Below are positions 11,967 to 22,190 of a stretch of 64,000 bases of DNA, piece after piece. The stretch spans positions 62,001 through 126,000 of the forward strand of contig CBFFRP010000405.1 in assembly GCA_965644295.1 (NCBI GenBank). Reading direction: 5' to 3'. This stretch comes from Paraphysomonas bandaiensis. Taxonomy: Eukaryota; Chrysophyceae. Position numbers and translations under genes: made by a program. Below the pieces are notes generated by a model, which saw nothing but the letters and a program-made list of their open reading frames with translations, did no database searches and had not been told where the DNA came from. How positions within the stretch are numbered: the stretch's first letter is position 1; each line of letters opens with the position of its first letter.

Positions 11967-12962
11967 TTAATTTTGAGATCCCGTTGAACTCTTGTCATTC
12001 ATATCATCTTCGTCTTCAAAAATACAGAATAGAGGATTCGATGTAGGTCTACTGTACACGCTCCCGTCTTTACGCTTTCGACATAGCAGCTTATCAATAG
12101 CAAAGTACAAAACCCATGTAAAATTGACTATTCCCAGCGACTCCACCGCTAGTGTCCACAGAACTAGCAAATAGCTTCCTGGGAGATTGAGAAATAAAAT
12201 ACTATTTTGCTGCGCGAGTAACTGAGGTGTCAACTGGGCAATTTGAAGGAGAATGAGGACTCCAGGTAAGCCGGCCGTCACCACAATAAAGTATAGACCG
12301 CCGGGGAAATTGTCACGATTCAGGTTTTCGAAGTGTGTGAGCGCAGCAATGAGGAAGCCGAGAGGGACTACTGTCAACTGCCGACCAAGAAGAAACTTTT
12401 TAACACCTTCGGACACGCTCGAATTGAGAAGCCTATGAATTTTATATGCAGTCGGGTAAGCCTTCATGTCTTCAGAATCTAAATGAGTGGTGCTCACCAC
12501 AGCCACCTTAAGCCCCTCACAATACGTTACAATTACAAGAGCCAAAAAGCCTAAAAAAAATTGAACTCCAACATTTATCTCCAGCATAGAGTGACCAGAT
12601 CCAATGCATCCTAGCACAAATACGATGCATAGAACAGTAAGTCCTGTGCTCAAAACATATCGTACATAGAGTAGGATGGTATCGATCATCCTAGCTGTCT
12701 GAACAGCCCCCTCGATGGCCACTTCACAGGCGCTGTCCTCAGTATCTTCCTCCTCGGAATATTCACACACTTCCTCCGTGCTTTTATGGCTTACCGACTC
12801 CGTGTCACTCAATTCCTTACCAGATAAGGGTGTAGGGTTACGAGAGGTACCAGCGAAGCATACCCGATTAACGATGCCATAAAACACATACACGAAGTGA
12901 ACTAGACCACACTGCTCAATAAGTAGTGCCAGATATAGTATCACGCACACAACAATCCCCAC
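11967..12962 (-). CDS. Multi-pass membrane protein, uncharacterised family
   Basis: A single uninterrupted frame of 331 residues. An N-terminal hydrophobic segment (about 2-30) is followed by an acidic Ser/Glu-rich loop (about 45-85, with EYSEEEDTEDS). At least four further membrane segments follow (about 95-120, 127-150, 200-212, 222-245, 260-285), then a charged cytosolic tail. Conserved-looking stretches are YCEGLKVAVV and LNLPGSYLLVLWTLAVESLG. I associate this kind of signature with unnamed membrane proteins of algae and related protists, but assign no transport function. The start at 12962 is the first ATG. An upstream intron cannot be excluded. Confidence 0.7.
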   Translation of the reverse strand: MGIVVCVILYLALLIEQCGLVHFVYVFYGIVNRVCFAGTSRNPTPLSGKELSDTESVSHKSTEEVCEYSEEEDTEDSACEVAIEGAVQTARMIDTILLYVRYVLSTGLTVLCIVFVLGCIGSGHSMLEINVGVQFFLGFLALVIVTYCEGLKVAVVSTTHLDSEDMKAYPTAYKIHRLLNSSVSEGVKKFLLGRQLTVVPLGFLIAALTHFENLNRDNFPGGLYFIVVTAGLPGVLILLQIAQLTPQLLAQQNSILFLNLPGSYLLVLWTLAVESLGIVNFTWVLYFAIDKLLCRKRKDGSVYSRPTSNPLFCIFEDEDDMNDKSSTGSQN

Positions 12963-13666
12963 TAATCTTAAGTCAATATATCACTGGCATTGGTGTGGTG
13001 ACCTCAATGCATGCCGTGATAGCAATCAGCCTGCAAGGTCTGGACGAGACAGGTCGGTCCATCTTGGCGAGGGTAAAAATAGGGACAACTGTCAAGGATT
13101 TTTGCGTATTTCGGGTGTATAAAAAGTTACCCTCCCCGAAAACAGTGTCTTTTTAGAGGAAAAGTAAAAACTCGGCAATTTCGGGGAAAGCTACCTCAAG
13201 TATTTCGGGAGTATTACTTGCCTCCTGAAATTTTTGGACCATGGTACCTGAAAAGGGACCGGTTTTGTGGATAGTATGGGGCTTTCTTTGGTAACTTGTA
13301 GCTGCAGTTTTCATCTAGAAATCGCCTTTTTCAGCCACTTGTAACTCAAAACTGTGGCCCAATAATATTTCTTCCATTGAATTTCATCTACAGTTATTGG
13401 CTACGGCTAGAGTGCAGCTGGATTCCTACGCACAATATCTCATCTTCTATTTCATGTTCAACTGCACAGAGCATGCATCGCTACCCTTAATCCCCTTATC
13501 GAAATATGGTCACTTCATATTCAACATCCGTACCTCAAGCACGCATTACATAAGTATATTGTTTTAATGTGCTATGCTCTAGCCTGGATCACTATCATTG
13601 TGACTCACAGTGAAACAGTTGCCGTACTTCCGTCCCTCTGCAGTGGTGATTTGTCGAACATAAGCA
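12963..13666. other. Divergent intergenic region
   Basis: Lies between the minus-strand membrane protein and the plus-strand LW-motif gene, so it should hold both promoters. No clear motif was identified. Confidence 0.4.
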
Positions 13667-14176
13667 ATGTTTACGAAGAAGCAAAGCTGGAGAAGGATTA
13701 CTTCAGTCGGGTGTGTTGACAGTAGACCTGAGGTCAAGCATGAAGTAACTCGGTCGAAATCAGCACCCTCGTTGGGTGCATCTACCAAGCAACAAAGCTT
13801 TCGAAGATCTTCATCAGAGGGTGATTCTGATAGCAAGAAAAGGGTTACTTTTGCCACCACAAGTATGGTGGTATTGGTGCCTAGTCGCCGCGAGATTTTC
13901 TCCAGCGGCTTATTTGCGGAGTTATGGTGGGATAGGACAGATTATTTGTCTTTCCGATCATCTGCAGATATGGAAATAATGAAACTCATGAATAAGTTCG
14001 AGGGAAATATACCAGCTCTTTTGGAATTCCTGTACCAACCTAGCGTTGACGATAACGGCAGTGAAAGAGAAATAAACTCAACTTTGCACATCACTTCCAA
14101 TCCTAAAAGTTCAATGGTGTCACCTCCTTCCAATTCAATCATGGATATCCATGATAGGAGTGTACAGTATCTTTAG
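13667..14176 (+). CDS. Small protein with VTF...LVPSR...LWW...DY..F motif
   Basis: An intronless frame of 169 residues. A basic, Ser-rich N-terminus (residues 1-60, repeated RxxS/SxS patterns) precedes the block KRVTFATTSMVVLVPSRREI and then LFAELWWDRTDYLSFRSSAD. That arrangement (a V-F strand, a (V/I)P(S/T)R turn, LWW or LWY, D-Y, F, A-E) is one I recognise as recurring in uncharacterised short proteins of stramenopile-type protists. The tail (about 130-169) is Ser/Asn-rich and probably disordered. No function is known to me. The many Ser/Arg motifs suggest phosphorylation (inference). Confidence 0.65.
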   Translation: MFTKKQSWRRITSVGCVDSRPEVKHEVTRSKSAPSLGASTKQQSFRRSSSEGDSDSKKRVTFATTSMVVLVPSRREIFSSGLFAELWWDRTDYLSFRSSADMEIMKLMNKFEGNIPALLEFLYQPSVDDNGSEREINSTLHITSNPKSSMVSPPSNSIMDIHDRSVQYL

Positions 14177-15050
14177 TGTGCTAAGCACTACACGTATTTT
14201 TACTCGCAACGTATTATTCTCCATAATGCTGTTATTTTTTTTTGAAACAATACATGCGTTTGTCATATTCACAGGGAACCTGTATATCTCGAAAGGGGTC
14301 AGTCGTGTATTTAAAGATAGACAACTATGCACCACAATTGCGCCGGCTTTTAATGACGTCTACTATTTGTAATGTGCCTTCAAATCATAATATAATATAC
14401 CCTTTGTTCCTCATAATTCCATGACTAGCGATGACTTAGTTCGAGCCTTCATTTTAATATACTAGTAAAAAATGCTGTATACAGCAATTAATATCTAGAG
14501 ACACCAACAACTTTTCACGGTAAAGTAGGCGGCCCTACATTTTTTTCTGGTCATATTCCATATCTTGAAACACTTCTTCTAAACATTGTAACACCGGACA
14601 CTCTGACAAGTGCATAAATTCAGGTAGTGCAATGCAGTTTTGTTTAAAGGAATTTATACCTAACCAATGTTCACTGCATACATATTGTTTGTCAAGTAGT
14701 CTTATTTCATTTAGCATAAGCGTTTAATGTTGTTCTCGTATGAAACATTGCTTGCAGTATGTATATATTGGTGTGTCTGGTCTAAGAATAAATTATGCTG
14801 TCTGGGATCTTCTGTTGGACTTGTAAATTGGGTTTAATTTCCTGGTCATACCAAATTTGGTGTAAGAACCTGTGAAGCGGTTGAAAAACCTAGGCATTGA
14901 ATAATTTTTATTTCAGTTTACAATAACTAGGTTGACTAAGTGTTTATGGTATTGACCCAGTCATAAGTAAACATTTTCAGACATGGGAGCACACTCGAGT
15001 AATCAATTATTAATGAATATAAGGTATGTATAAATGATGCAAAACATAAC
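14177..15050. other. Intergenic with weak minus-strand coding hints
   Basis: A 60-codon minus-strand frame (14535-14717) ends in LEEVFQDMEYDQKK and looks protein-like, but could not be joined to anything. Confidence 0.35.
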
Positions 15051-15199
15051 TTTTCAACTTCGCATTCAAATGAGAATGGGGCAGTTTCTCGTGGCCAAGT
15101 CCGGTGTATATCCACAGTCTTCTTCATTCCATGGGCATCGAACCCCACAATCTTAGGATGGGCAAGGACGCCACTTGGGGCATCAGAAAATCGACACTG
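15051..15199 (-). pseudogene. Orphan coding-like exon, unidentified
   Basis: Bounded on the minus strand by an acceptor-like TTCTATAG and a donor-like AA/GTTATG. One frame stays open and reads RFSDAPSGVLAHPKIVGFD followed by an amphipathic, Trp-Pro-Arg-containing stretch ending FECEVEK. The composition is that of a real globular exon. Neighbouring exons would be expected near 15215-15340 (a frame containing NWKNTYLHHPQYLN is visible), but the splice phases do not agree, so this may be a gene relic. I do not recognise the family. Confidence 0.35.
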
Positions 15200-15589
15200 C
15201 TATAGAAGAAATTTTTATGCTCGTAGTAGTAATTAGGCATTACGCCTTAATCCACGCACATACCATTCAGGTACTGAGGGTGATGCAGGTATGTGTTCTT
15301 CCAGTTTCCTAGTCTAAGAGTCATGGCATTGATGGATTAATGATTGATACGAGCCCTCGATTATTCTGAGGCCGGATAGTTGTCAGAAATATTATTTAAA
15401 GTTGTCAATACCTACAGTAGTCAAAGTAATAAATATAACTCAACCAAGCCAATATTATATTAGTCAGAAATAGTACACGCACATCGTTACACATTAAAAA
15501 ACAGTGAAATCAATGCAGCATAGACCAGATAAAGACTTACACTTCTCTTCTTTGAAGTCCTTACACTTACCCCGGTTTTACTGAAGTCA

Positions 15590-15780
15590 GCAGATGTCAA
15601 GTATATCAACATTATGCTTGCTCACTGCGTTTGCTTTGAGTGATAGAGCGAAAGTGGCTGCGTGGCTGCACCATGGTGCTTGCGGCAATGCACAAGCAGC
15701 ATTCGTAGTGTTAAATAGTAGGATATCACAGTTAAGCACTAGTTACTTAAATTGCAATGCTACATTAGTTTTGACTGTTA
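15590..15780 (+). repeat. Retroposon-family 3' fragment
   Basis: Starts CAGATGTCAAGTATATCAAC, continues through CACTGCGTTTGCTTTGAGTG and the core (GCACCATGGTGCTTGCGGC), and ends near TTAAATAGTAGGATATCAC...GTTACTTAAATTG. It is collinear with 6712-6850 and 32311-32440. No target duplication was found. Confidence 0.55.
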
Positions 15781-16176
15781 CACGCCAATTGGTAAAAATA
15801 AAATATTCACTACTCTCCGATTTTAGGACAATGGTCGCTAATACCTAATACGCCTAATACCCCCACTCGCTATTTGTACAGCACTTGCGAGGTATATGTA
15901 ATACATTTATAGTTTTCTACATATCTTACTTATGTCGATAGGGAACACTGACGTGAAGGATCTATTATTGAACCTAGTCAATTTTATGGTGTAATTTCCT
16001 ACTCACACCAAAATTCTAACACAGGTATATTCAGTAATCGTAGAATTTTAATAGACGTAATGCTGACGACGTGAACTCATGTGTCTAAGAAACTACATGT
16101 CAAAGCAATCATAAATGAAGGAAGCAGTAATTGTATACAGCAGTGGTTAGTTTTACAGCCTATATATTTTGTACAA
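15781..16176. other. Intergenic, no gene supported
   Basis: AT-rich, downstream of the minus-strand cation transporter. Confidence 0.4.
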
Positions 16177-17544
16177 TTATCTGTCATTGAGCTCCATATC
16201 TATATCGATATGATGTTCCTCCGAGTCATACGACTGCTCAACGGCTTTTCTAGCTAGCTTGGCAATATCGTGAGCCTGTCCGATTGTTACATTATTGCGC
16301 ATGAGAACATCCACCTTGACTCCGATGCTGCCGTTATCTCTATAGTAAACCTGAACTTCAGACACTCCAACGATGCCATCCACGCCCATAACAGCTTCAG
16401 TGGCTCTTGCTGCGATATCATTATGTGATCGAGCCCATTCTGGTAGATTCTTTCCCAGACCAGTGGAGCCTATTGGATCAACGTGAACGATAACCTCTGC
16501 CACTCTATCAGGATGAGATTCCAAAAGCGCCTCACGAACCAGCTCCGCGACTCGATGTGCCGCAGACGCTGATATCTTTCCTGGCACTCCCACTGTGCAC
16601 TCCACATATAAATATGGCCCTGATAGACGAGCCACCAACTTCTCCACCGATAAGACACCGGCGACTGACATGCATGTATCTTTCAATGCTTGAGTTTCCT
16701 CAGAAGAAGCAGGGGAATCCCGAAGATCTTTGATGGCATCAAGGATGCAGTTGATTCCTGAATGAGAAATTACACCAGCGACCAGCACACCAGCAAGGGG
16801 GTCAAGCAAAGGATATCCTGCAGCACTACCCACTAGACCCACAAATACTGCACTAGATACAAAGGCATCTGATCGGTGATGCCACGCATTGGCGACGACC
16901 ACGGAGGAGTTTGAGGACTGACCTATGTGAAGAGTTGACCGAAATAAACACTCTTTACTCAAAGCCGATCCGCATGCTACTACAAGGGCGGCAGCCATTT
17001 CAGGCTCCATATTCATCAAGCTGTTCACGGAAACCCCTTGTACTGTCTGATGGGTGTCTGTCTTTAGTGACGCCTGGGCCGCTGCAATATCGATACCGGA
17101 TGATAGAGCAGAGTAGCCGATGCCGACAGCAGTAGATATCAGAATACCACCCACTGCTAGGGTACCTAGAGATTCCAGTTTCCCACTTCCCCAAGGATTT
17201 GCATCAGTAGCACCACATCTAGATTTTGTTATCGCATAGTATACAACAGAATCTGTTAGGATATCACTGAAGCTATTCGCAGCGTCTGCAATTAAACCAG
17301 CGGAGCCAACGAGGCACCCCGCTGAAGCTTTGAAAATTCCCAGTGCAAAGTTAGCAGCTGCGCCTATTTTAGTGACGCGCTTCAAAGCATCCGCGGCCAA
17401 CGATGATGGCATACGCGACGGTTCTCGAGTATTCTCACTAGAAAAGTGCCGGCTAGTGACGTCGTGAACAAAACAAGGGAACACTGATCTAACTCTTAAC
17501 ATGTCTCTAAATATATATGATCGCAAATTCATAATTCCTGTCAA
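16177..17544 (-). CDS. Cation diffusion facilitator (Zn/Fe/Mn efflux family), likely mitochondrial
   Basis: A 455-residue intronless frame. The first 45 residues are rich in Arg, Ser and hydrophobics and lack acids until SSENTREP, like a mitochondrial presequence. The CDF membrane domain follows, with SAGLIADAANSFSD in TM2 and AWHHRSDAFVS in TM5. The latter carries the HxxxD metal site (H-R-S-D-A context). In TM2 the usual His or Asp of (H/D)xxxD is Asn (NSFSD). Two C-terminal domains of CDF cytoplasmic type follow, with HVDPIG and a His/Asp/Glu-rich end (EEHHIDIDMELNDR). It would export divalent metal by proton antiport. Substrate cannot be named because of the altered TM2 site. The start at 17544 gives the presequence; a second Met lies 14 residues in. 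Confidence 0.85.
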   Translation of the reverse strand: MTGIMNLRSYIFRDMLRVRSVFPCFVHDVTSRHFSSENTREPSRMPSSLAADALKRVTKIGAAANFALGIFKASAGCLVGSAGLIADAANSFSDILTDSVVYYAITKSRCGATDANPWGSGKLESLGTLAVGGILISTAVGIGYSALSSGIDIAAAQASLKTDTHQTVQGVSVNSLMNMEPEMAAALVVACGSALSKECLFRSTLHIGQSSNSSVVVANAWHHRSDAFVSSAVFVGLVGSAAGYPLLDPLAGVLVAGVISHSGINCILDAIKDLRDSPASSEETQALKDTCMSVAGVLSVEKLVARLSGPYLYVECTVGVPGKISASAAHRVAELVREALLESHPDRVAEVIVHVDPIGSTGLGKNLPEWARSHNDIAARATEAVMGVDGIVGVSEVQVYYRDNGSIGVKVDVLMRNNVTIGQAHDIAKLARKAVEQSYDSEEHHIDIDMELNDR

Positions 17545-18033
17545 TAGTCCGCTGTGGGGGATGTCAAGAGCTTCAAGGAGACAAGAGCACCAATAGATCT
17601 TAATAATGCCGGCTACACCAGTGTAGATACCATTACATCGATTAATAACACTTTCAATTATCTGATGCGCAAGAATCCTTCACATGTTCACATTATATCG
17701 ACAGGAAGGAGTTGGCTTCCTCTCTATGTAACATGCAACAACAACAGTGTCAATGATACAGTCAGCAATGTGTGTAGGTACAGTGTGCGTGTATGGCTCG
17801 GTAGGAAGACCTGCGGAAGATCAAATACAGCGATTGTCGATTGGGTCAAACAGAGTTCCGATTCGGGTGTCTGTCGACAGAAATTGCAGCATATGGCGCC
17901 TATTTTCCACCAATGATTAGTTGGTTTTCGGAGGTGATTGGCTCGTCTAATTCCCTGCATTGAATTCAGAAGACAAAGCAATGTCCATATCTAGATATCT
18001 CTACATGTCCATATGATGTCGCTCGGGTGTCGC
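17545..18033. other. Intergenic, no gene supported
   Basis: 5' flank of the cation transporter. A 120-codon plus-strand frame at 17554-17916 overlaps the promoter area, is Ser/Asn-rich and shows no motif. Confidence 0.4.
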
Positions 18034-18497
18034 CACAGAAGCTGGATGGCAGATAATGTACTTAGCGCTGTTGATCTGTCAGAAGAGAGCCTCAGTCCTG
18101 ACAAAAAGAATGGTTCAAACGGCCTTTGCGAGAATATAAGCGTAGTGTTAGAGAACACAAATTTACAAGTGTGAAAGCGTTGGAGGAAGGCCTCGTAGAT
18201 AAGACAAAGCTGACGATAAGAGAATGGAAGGTGCTTTTCCTTTTCAATAAGGACCTCTTCCACTCTCTTATCGTCAGCTTTGTCTTATGTACGAGGCCTT
18301 CCTCCAACGCTTTCACACTTGTAAATTTGTGTTCTCTAACACTACGCTTATATTCTCGCAAAGGCCGTTTGAACCATTCTTTTCGTCAGGACTGAGGCTC
18401 TCTTCTGACAGATCAACAGCGCGAAGTACTTTACCCTTTGCATACTTAGTTTGGAGATGCTCCAAAATAGTACCTCCTGCCATCCAGCTTCTGTGGC
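18034..18497. repeat. Large fold-back (inverted duplication) of a coding fragment
   Basis: The left arm (18034-18230) and right arm (about 18254-18497) are near-perfect inverted copies around a spacer of about 23 nt. The left arm lacks about 44 nt present in the right arm (the stretch containing TTTTGGAGCATCTCC on the minus strand). Because of the symmetry, both strands encode almost the same peptide (REYKRSVREHKFTSVKALEE). On the minus strand the right arm extends a frame through DELLRKRHRSWMAGGTILEH to the stop of a 99-codon ORF (18313-18612). This looks like a piece of a mobile-element protein gene duplicated head-to-head. The parent family is not recognised. Confidence 0.85.
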
Positions 18498-20382
18498 GCT
18501 TCCTGAGAAGTTCGTCAAAGTCGATGTTCTCATTAATAATATTGAAATTATGATTATTCACATCATTTCTGTCATGGCCATTTTCACTGTTATTGTATGC
18601 ATTGTGTGTCATTCTAAGTCGGTTCTACTCACATTAGGATGTGGGAAATCACATCATATCCCAATAACATCGTTTCATAGTCCCACCAGCTTGAACTGAT
18701 ATGTTGTGTATATCAATATTCAAAATTTGAAAATTATGAAAACTAAAGTGAAAAATCCAAAACAATGAACAACATGGTTTAGGGCGATGACATGGTTTTG
18801 ACCGACAGCGGTATTCACGAACGTTCAGGTGAACACCGCAATATGTAGCTGCAAATTTGATAGATCTATGATTAGCGTTAAAGAAGCATAAGCGATAGAT
18901 ATAAAAGGTAAAGTATTAATCGAAAAGGAAGCTCAATTGACTACGCCAAAGTCATTAAAATTTCACCCCAAAAAGAGTTCCATTATTATAGCTGGCTCGC
19001 ATGAAGTATTATACTACTGCTATTGATAAACTAGAATCATCAGTTCAATAATAATTGTATTTGCGAACAATTGTCGATTTTAATTGGCGAAACTATTCCA
19101 AGAAAACGAATTCTAATATTAGCACTACATGGTAAAAACATCCTGAAGTAATCTAAAACACTTCAATATCATAGCAAGCGCATCATAATGTTTCGACGCT
19201 CCAAATAAAGTTGTAGCCATTTGACCATATGACTCTAATTGACCAGGATCTCTATTGCCAAAGACTTACTACACCACATTGTCCGAAGTGTTTTTGTACA
19301 CACGATACGTTTCATAGCATCTTTGCACACTTTGATCTTTTGACATATCTGAGAACATCCTACTCATTAACGTTCCATCGTTGATCTCTTAGGTCATTTC
19401 TATTAAATTCTCCTCCCGACGACGCTCGTCGCTTTGAGAACTGTTCTTACTCGCTTCTTCTTGTTCCCGTCAGCAATCCTTTATTTTTCGTCCGTTTCTT
19501 GCACTCTTCAGTCTAATAAAATACCCTATATACGTATTTACACTTAAAATACCCTATATATGTATATATGTATCTGAACCAACTTTTAGTGACTATGTTC
19601 TTTGGATCTTCGTATTCTTTGCTTTCACTATTTTCAATTTCTAATATATCCTCTACTTGGACTTGCCGTATGGCATTTATTAATTCAGCGAGAATACTTT
19701 CGTAACCTCTGCATCTCCCCCGTGTCGCATCATATAGATCTGCTCCGAACGAATTCCTTTATATAACCTAGATCCTTGCAGTTGACATCTATAAGTCATA
19801 AGTCATAAGTCACTCAACTCCCCAATCGGCAAATCATCCATACATCTGCATTGTGTTCACAAGACTCCCAACACGTTTCAATATATGAATCACTATTCCT
19901 CCCAATCGCTATTCCTCCTCCAGTAAGTTTTGGATCTAGTCCCAGGTTTTATTTATACATCTTCATGAAAATGAGTTTTGATATTTTAAGTGAAGCATCT
20001 TTCTTACTATCCTCCTCTTCCTTTTAATCTGATATCTTATTAAGTTTGAACTATTTGTGCACACAATACTTAATTATCTTATATGCACTTCTATGTAAGA
20101 AAAGTAGTTACTAATCCGAACGCTTTATGTAATATTCAGTTAACATTTTTATTGTCAACTGAACATATATACCTCTTCGCAATCAATCCAAGATCCATAA
20201 ATACCTTGTATAGATTACATCAGTAACTGAATTAAACTTCTTTCATCCTTTGCTACTGTGTAGCCTTCACTCTTTTAACTTGTACTGTACATACACAACT
20301 GTCGGAACTGTAATACTATGCATAATTCAGTAAATATCAAACTTATTAACTTATTAAGCCCATGGATATAACTTCGGTAGTA
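18498..20382. other. AT-rich intergenic, no gene supported
   Basis: Nearly 1.9 kb with only short frames, tandem AT motifs and repeated ACCCTATATA/AAATACCCTATATA words near 19520-19565. No coding exon or RNA gene could be defended. Confidence 0.4.
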
Positions 20383-21785
20383 TCAATTTGCTTGCATTTT
20401 TTCCACAACACTCTTCTTAGGCTGGGGTTCGATATGGGGAAAGACATACATCAGTGCATCAAGTAGAGAACTCGTATTATTCGTGAAATGCCTATGAGAT
20501 AATCATTCGATGTAAGTAAAAAGAGTATAAAACGCACCTGAAAAAGAATTGAGATTGATATCCAGGAAAGTACCACATAGGAGGGTATGAATCAGTAAGT
20601 GCATCAACAATAGCATCAACTACAATTTGTGGGTCCTATACGTGCTGTGAGACAAGCAATAACCATAAAAAACGTGAAACCTCGAGCATATTATGCAGAA
20701 GCTTCGAAGGTTCAAACAAATTATCGTCATATTGCGCTCTGAGCTCCGGTGGTACCCGAGCAAACTCGGATTTTGTCATATCTGGCCCACCAATCACTAT
20801 TGGTGTCCTAAAAACATAGCTAATTAATGTTTTTCGGACATTTTAATATGTTGTAGGGTCGCGCAACGAGCACCTCATAAACCCTGGGTTAATATTGGAA
20901 ACATGAATATTCCACGGTTTCATTTCTGCTCGCAAAGCTTTAGCAAATCCCTCAACAGCATGTTTCGATGAGTCATAGGCTGCCATCATAGGCGCAGATA
21001 TAAACCCAGCAACAGATGACAAGTTTATAACCCTATAAATCAAATAAACAATTCGTGTTTAGATGAAACCGACAAAGCAAGAATATTGCTGTCACTTTGA
21101 AAAATGTACCTTCCATTCTTTGTCCTTTTCAATAGCGGCAACATTGCTTTCGTTACATTCACGACGCCGAAGAAGTTGACCTCCATAACTTTTCGTAGTG
21201 TCCCGTTAGATATCCAATCAACGGCACCACTGTTGCCAATCCCGGCATTATTAATAACTACATCACAGAATTAAATATGCATACTCAATGACAGAGCCAA
21301 CCTGCCCATAGCTTCAATTTGTGCTTTGTAATGTACTCTTCGGTTTTTAACGCTAGCTGCTCAACATCCTTTTCATTCGTAACGTCACACAAGATTGCAT
21401 TAGCCACCTAATACAAAGTTGAAACAAAAATATACAATATCAAACAGTATTACCACGCCATTCAAGCGACTAACCCCTGAAGAAGTAAGGCAACCCGATA
21501 TAACATGGAATCCCAGTTTGCTAAGGCGGTGCGATGACAATTCACCAAATCCCGAGTCACAGCCAGTTATAACAACGACGTACTTGGAGTTATCTATTGC
21601 CACCTTCCGAGCAATAACCTTTTAATTATTATTATAAAATTAAAGCATGGTGTAGCGGACAGGAGCTGACTCACCCACTCGATTTGGCCGTAAATGAATG
21701 CAATGACATTGCACACGCCTATGAATGAAGCCACGATTGCATGTACGCACAAAGACGAAACGAATGATGCCATACGATTAGACAT
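20383..21785 (-). CDS. Short-chain dehydrogenase, retinol/hydroxysteroid dehydrogenase type, 8 exons
   Basis: Exons 21785-21675, 21618-21454, 21407-21302, 21257-21110, 21032-20874, 20807-20681, 20635-20538 and 20491-20383 join to 340 residues. Introns are 44-77 nt. A hydrophobic N-terminal anchor (about 5-33) precedes the Rossmann cofactor motif TGCDSGFG. NNAG, the catalytic Ser in NLSSVAG and YDSSK (YxxxK) follow in proper order, then an INPGF turn. The TGCDSGFG and SGCLT pattern is typical of the RDH/17beta-HSD6 branch of SDRs. It would be a membrane-bound NAD(P)-dependent oxidoreductase acting on a lipophilic alcohol or ketone; the substrate is unknown. The last exon encodes an amphipathic tail ending KMQAN. 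Phase closes at every junction. Confidence 0.92.
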
Positions 21786-22190
21786 ATCAGCACTCCTTCA
21801 CCGTAACCGACACAGTAATTATACCTCCAGAGCAGACAGTAAAGTACTAGGGCCTCAGGCAGGCAGATCTGCGTATCAACAGCCAGCTGCATGTGCTGCT
21901 GTTGGTGCTGCTCGTACTGTATATCTATGACTCTGCGAATACAGCGGAATACAGGCACAGTAGTATCCACGCTGTACAGAGAAGATGCATGGAAAAATCA
22001 AGGTGTCCGTTTCTTTTGTAAAATCCGCCATTTTTTAAGGGGGTATTTTATTATGAGTGGGACGTACATACATACACACATACATACATGTCTGTGTGTA
22101 GGCATACGGCGCTTTACTCATAGCAGCGATTGCTTTCAGTTAATTCATAACAGCTTCGTCCGGGCTCGAAACAAGCCCCACGATTAACAA
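21786..22190. other. Divergent intergenic region
   Basis: Between the minus-strand SDR and the plus-strand coiled-coil gene. Contains a short ACATACATACACACATACATACATG run near 22060-22090. Confidence 0.45.

Noticed and set aside
17554-17916. 120-codon plus-strand ORF
   Set aside because: No motif, overlaps the promoter region of the cation transporter, low-complexity Ser/Asn content.
19500-19570. ACCCTATATA words as telomere-like repeats
   Set aside because: Only two or three imperfect units, not tandem telomeric sequence.
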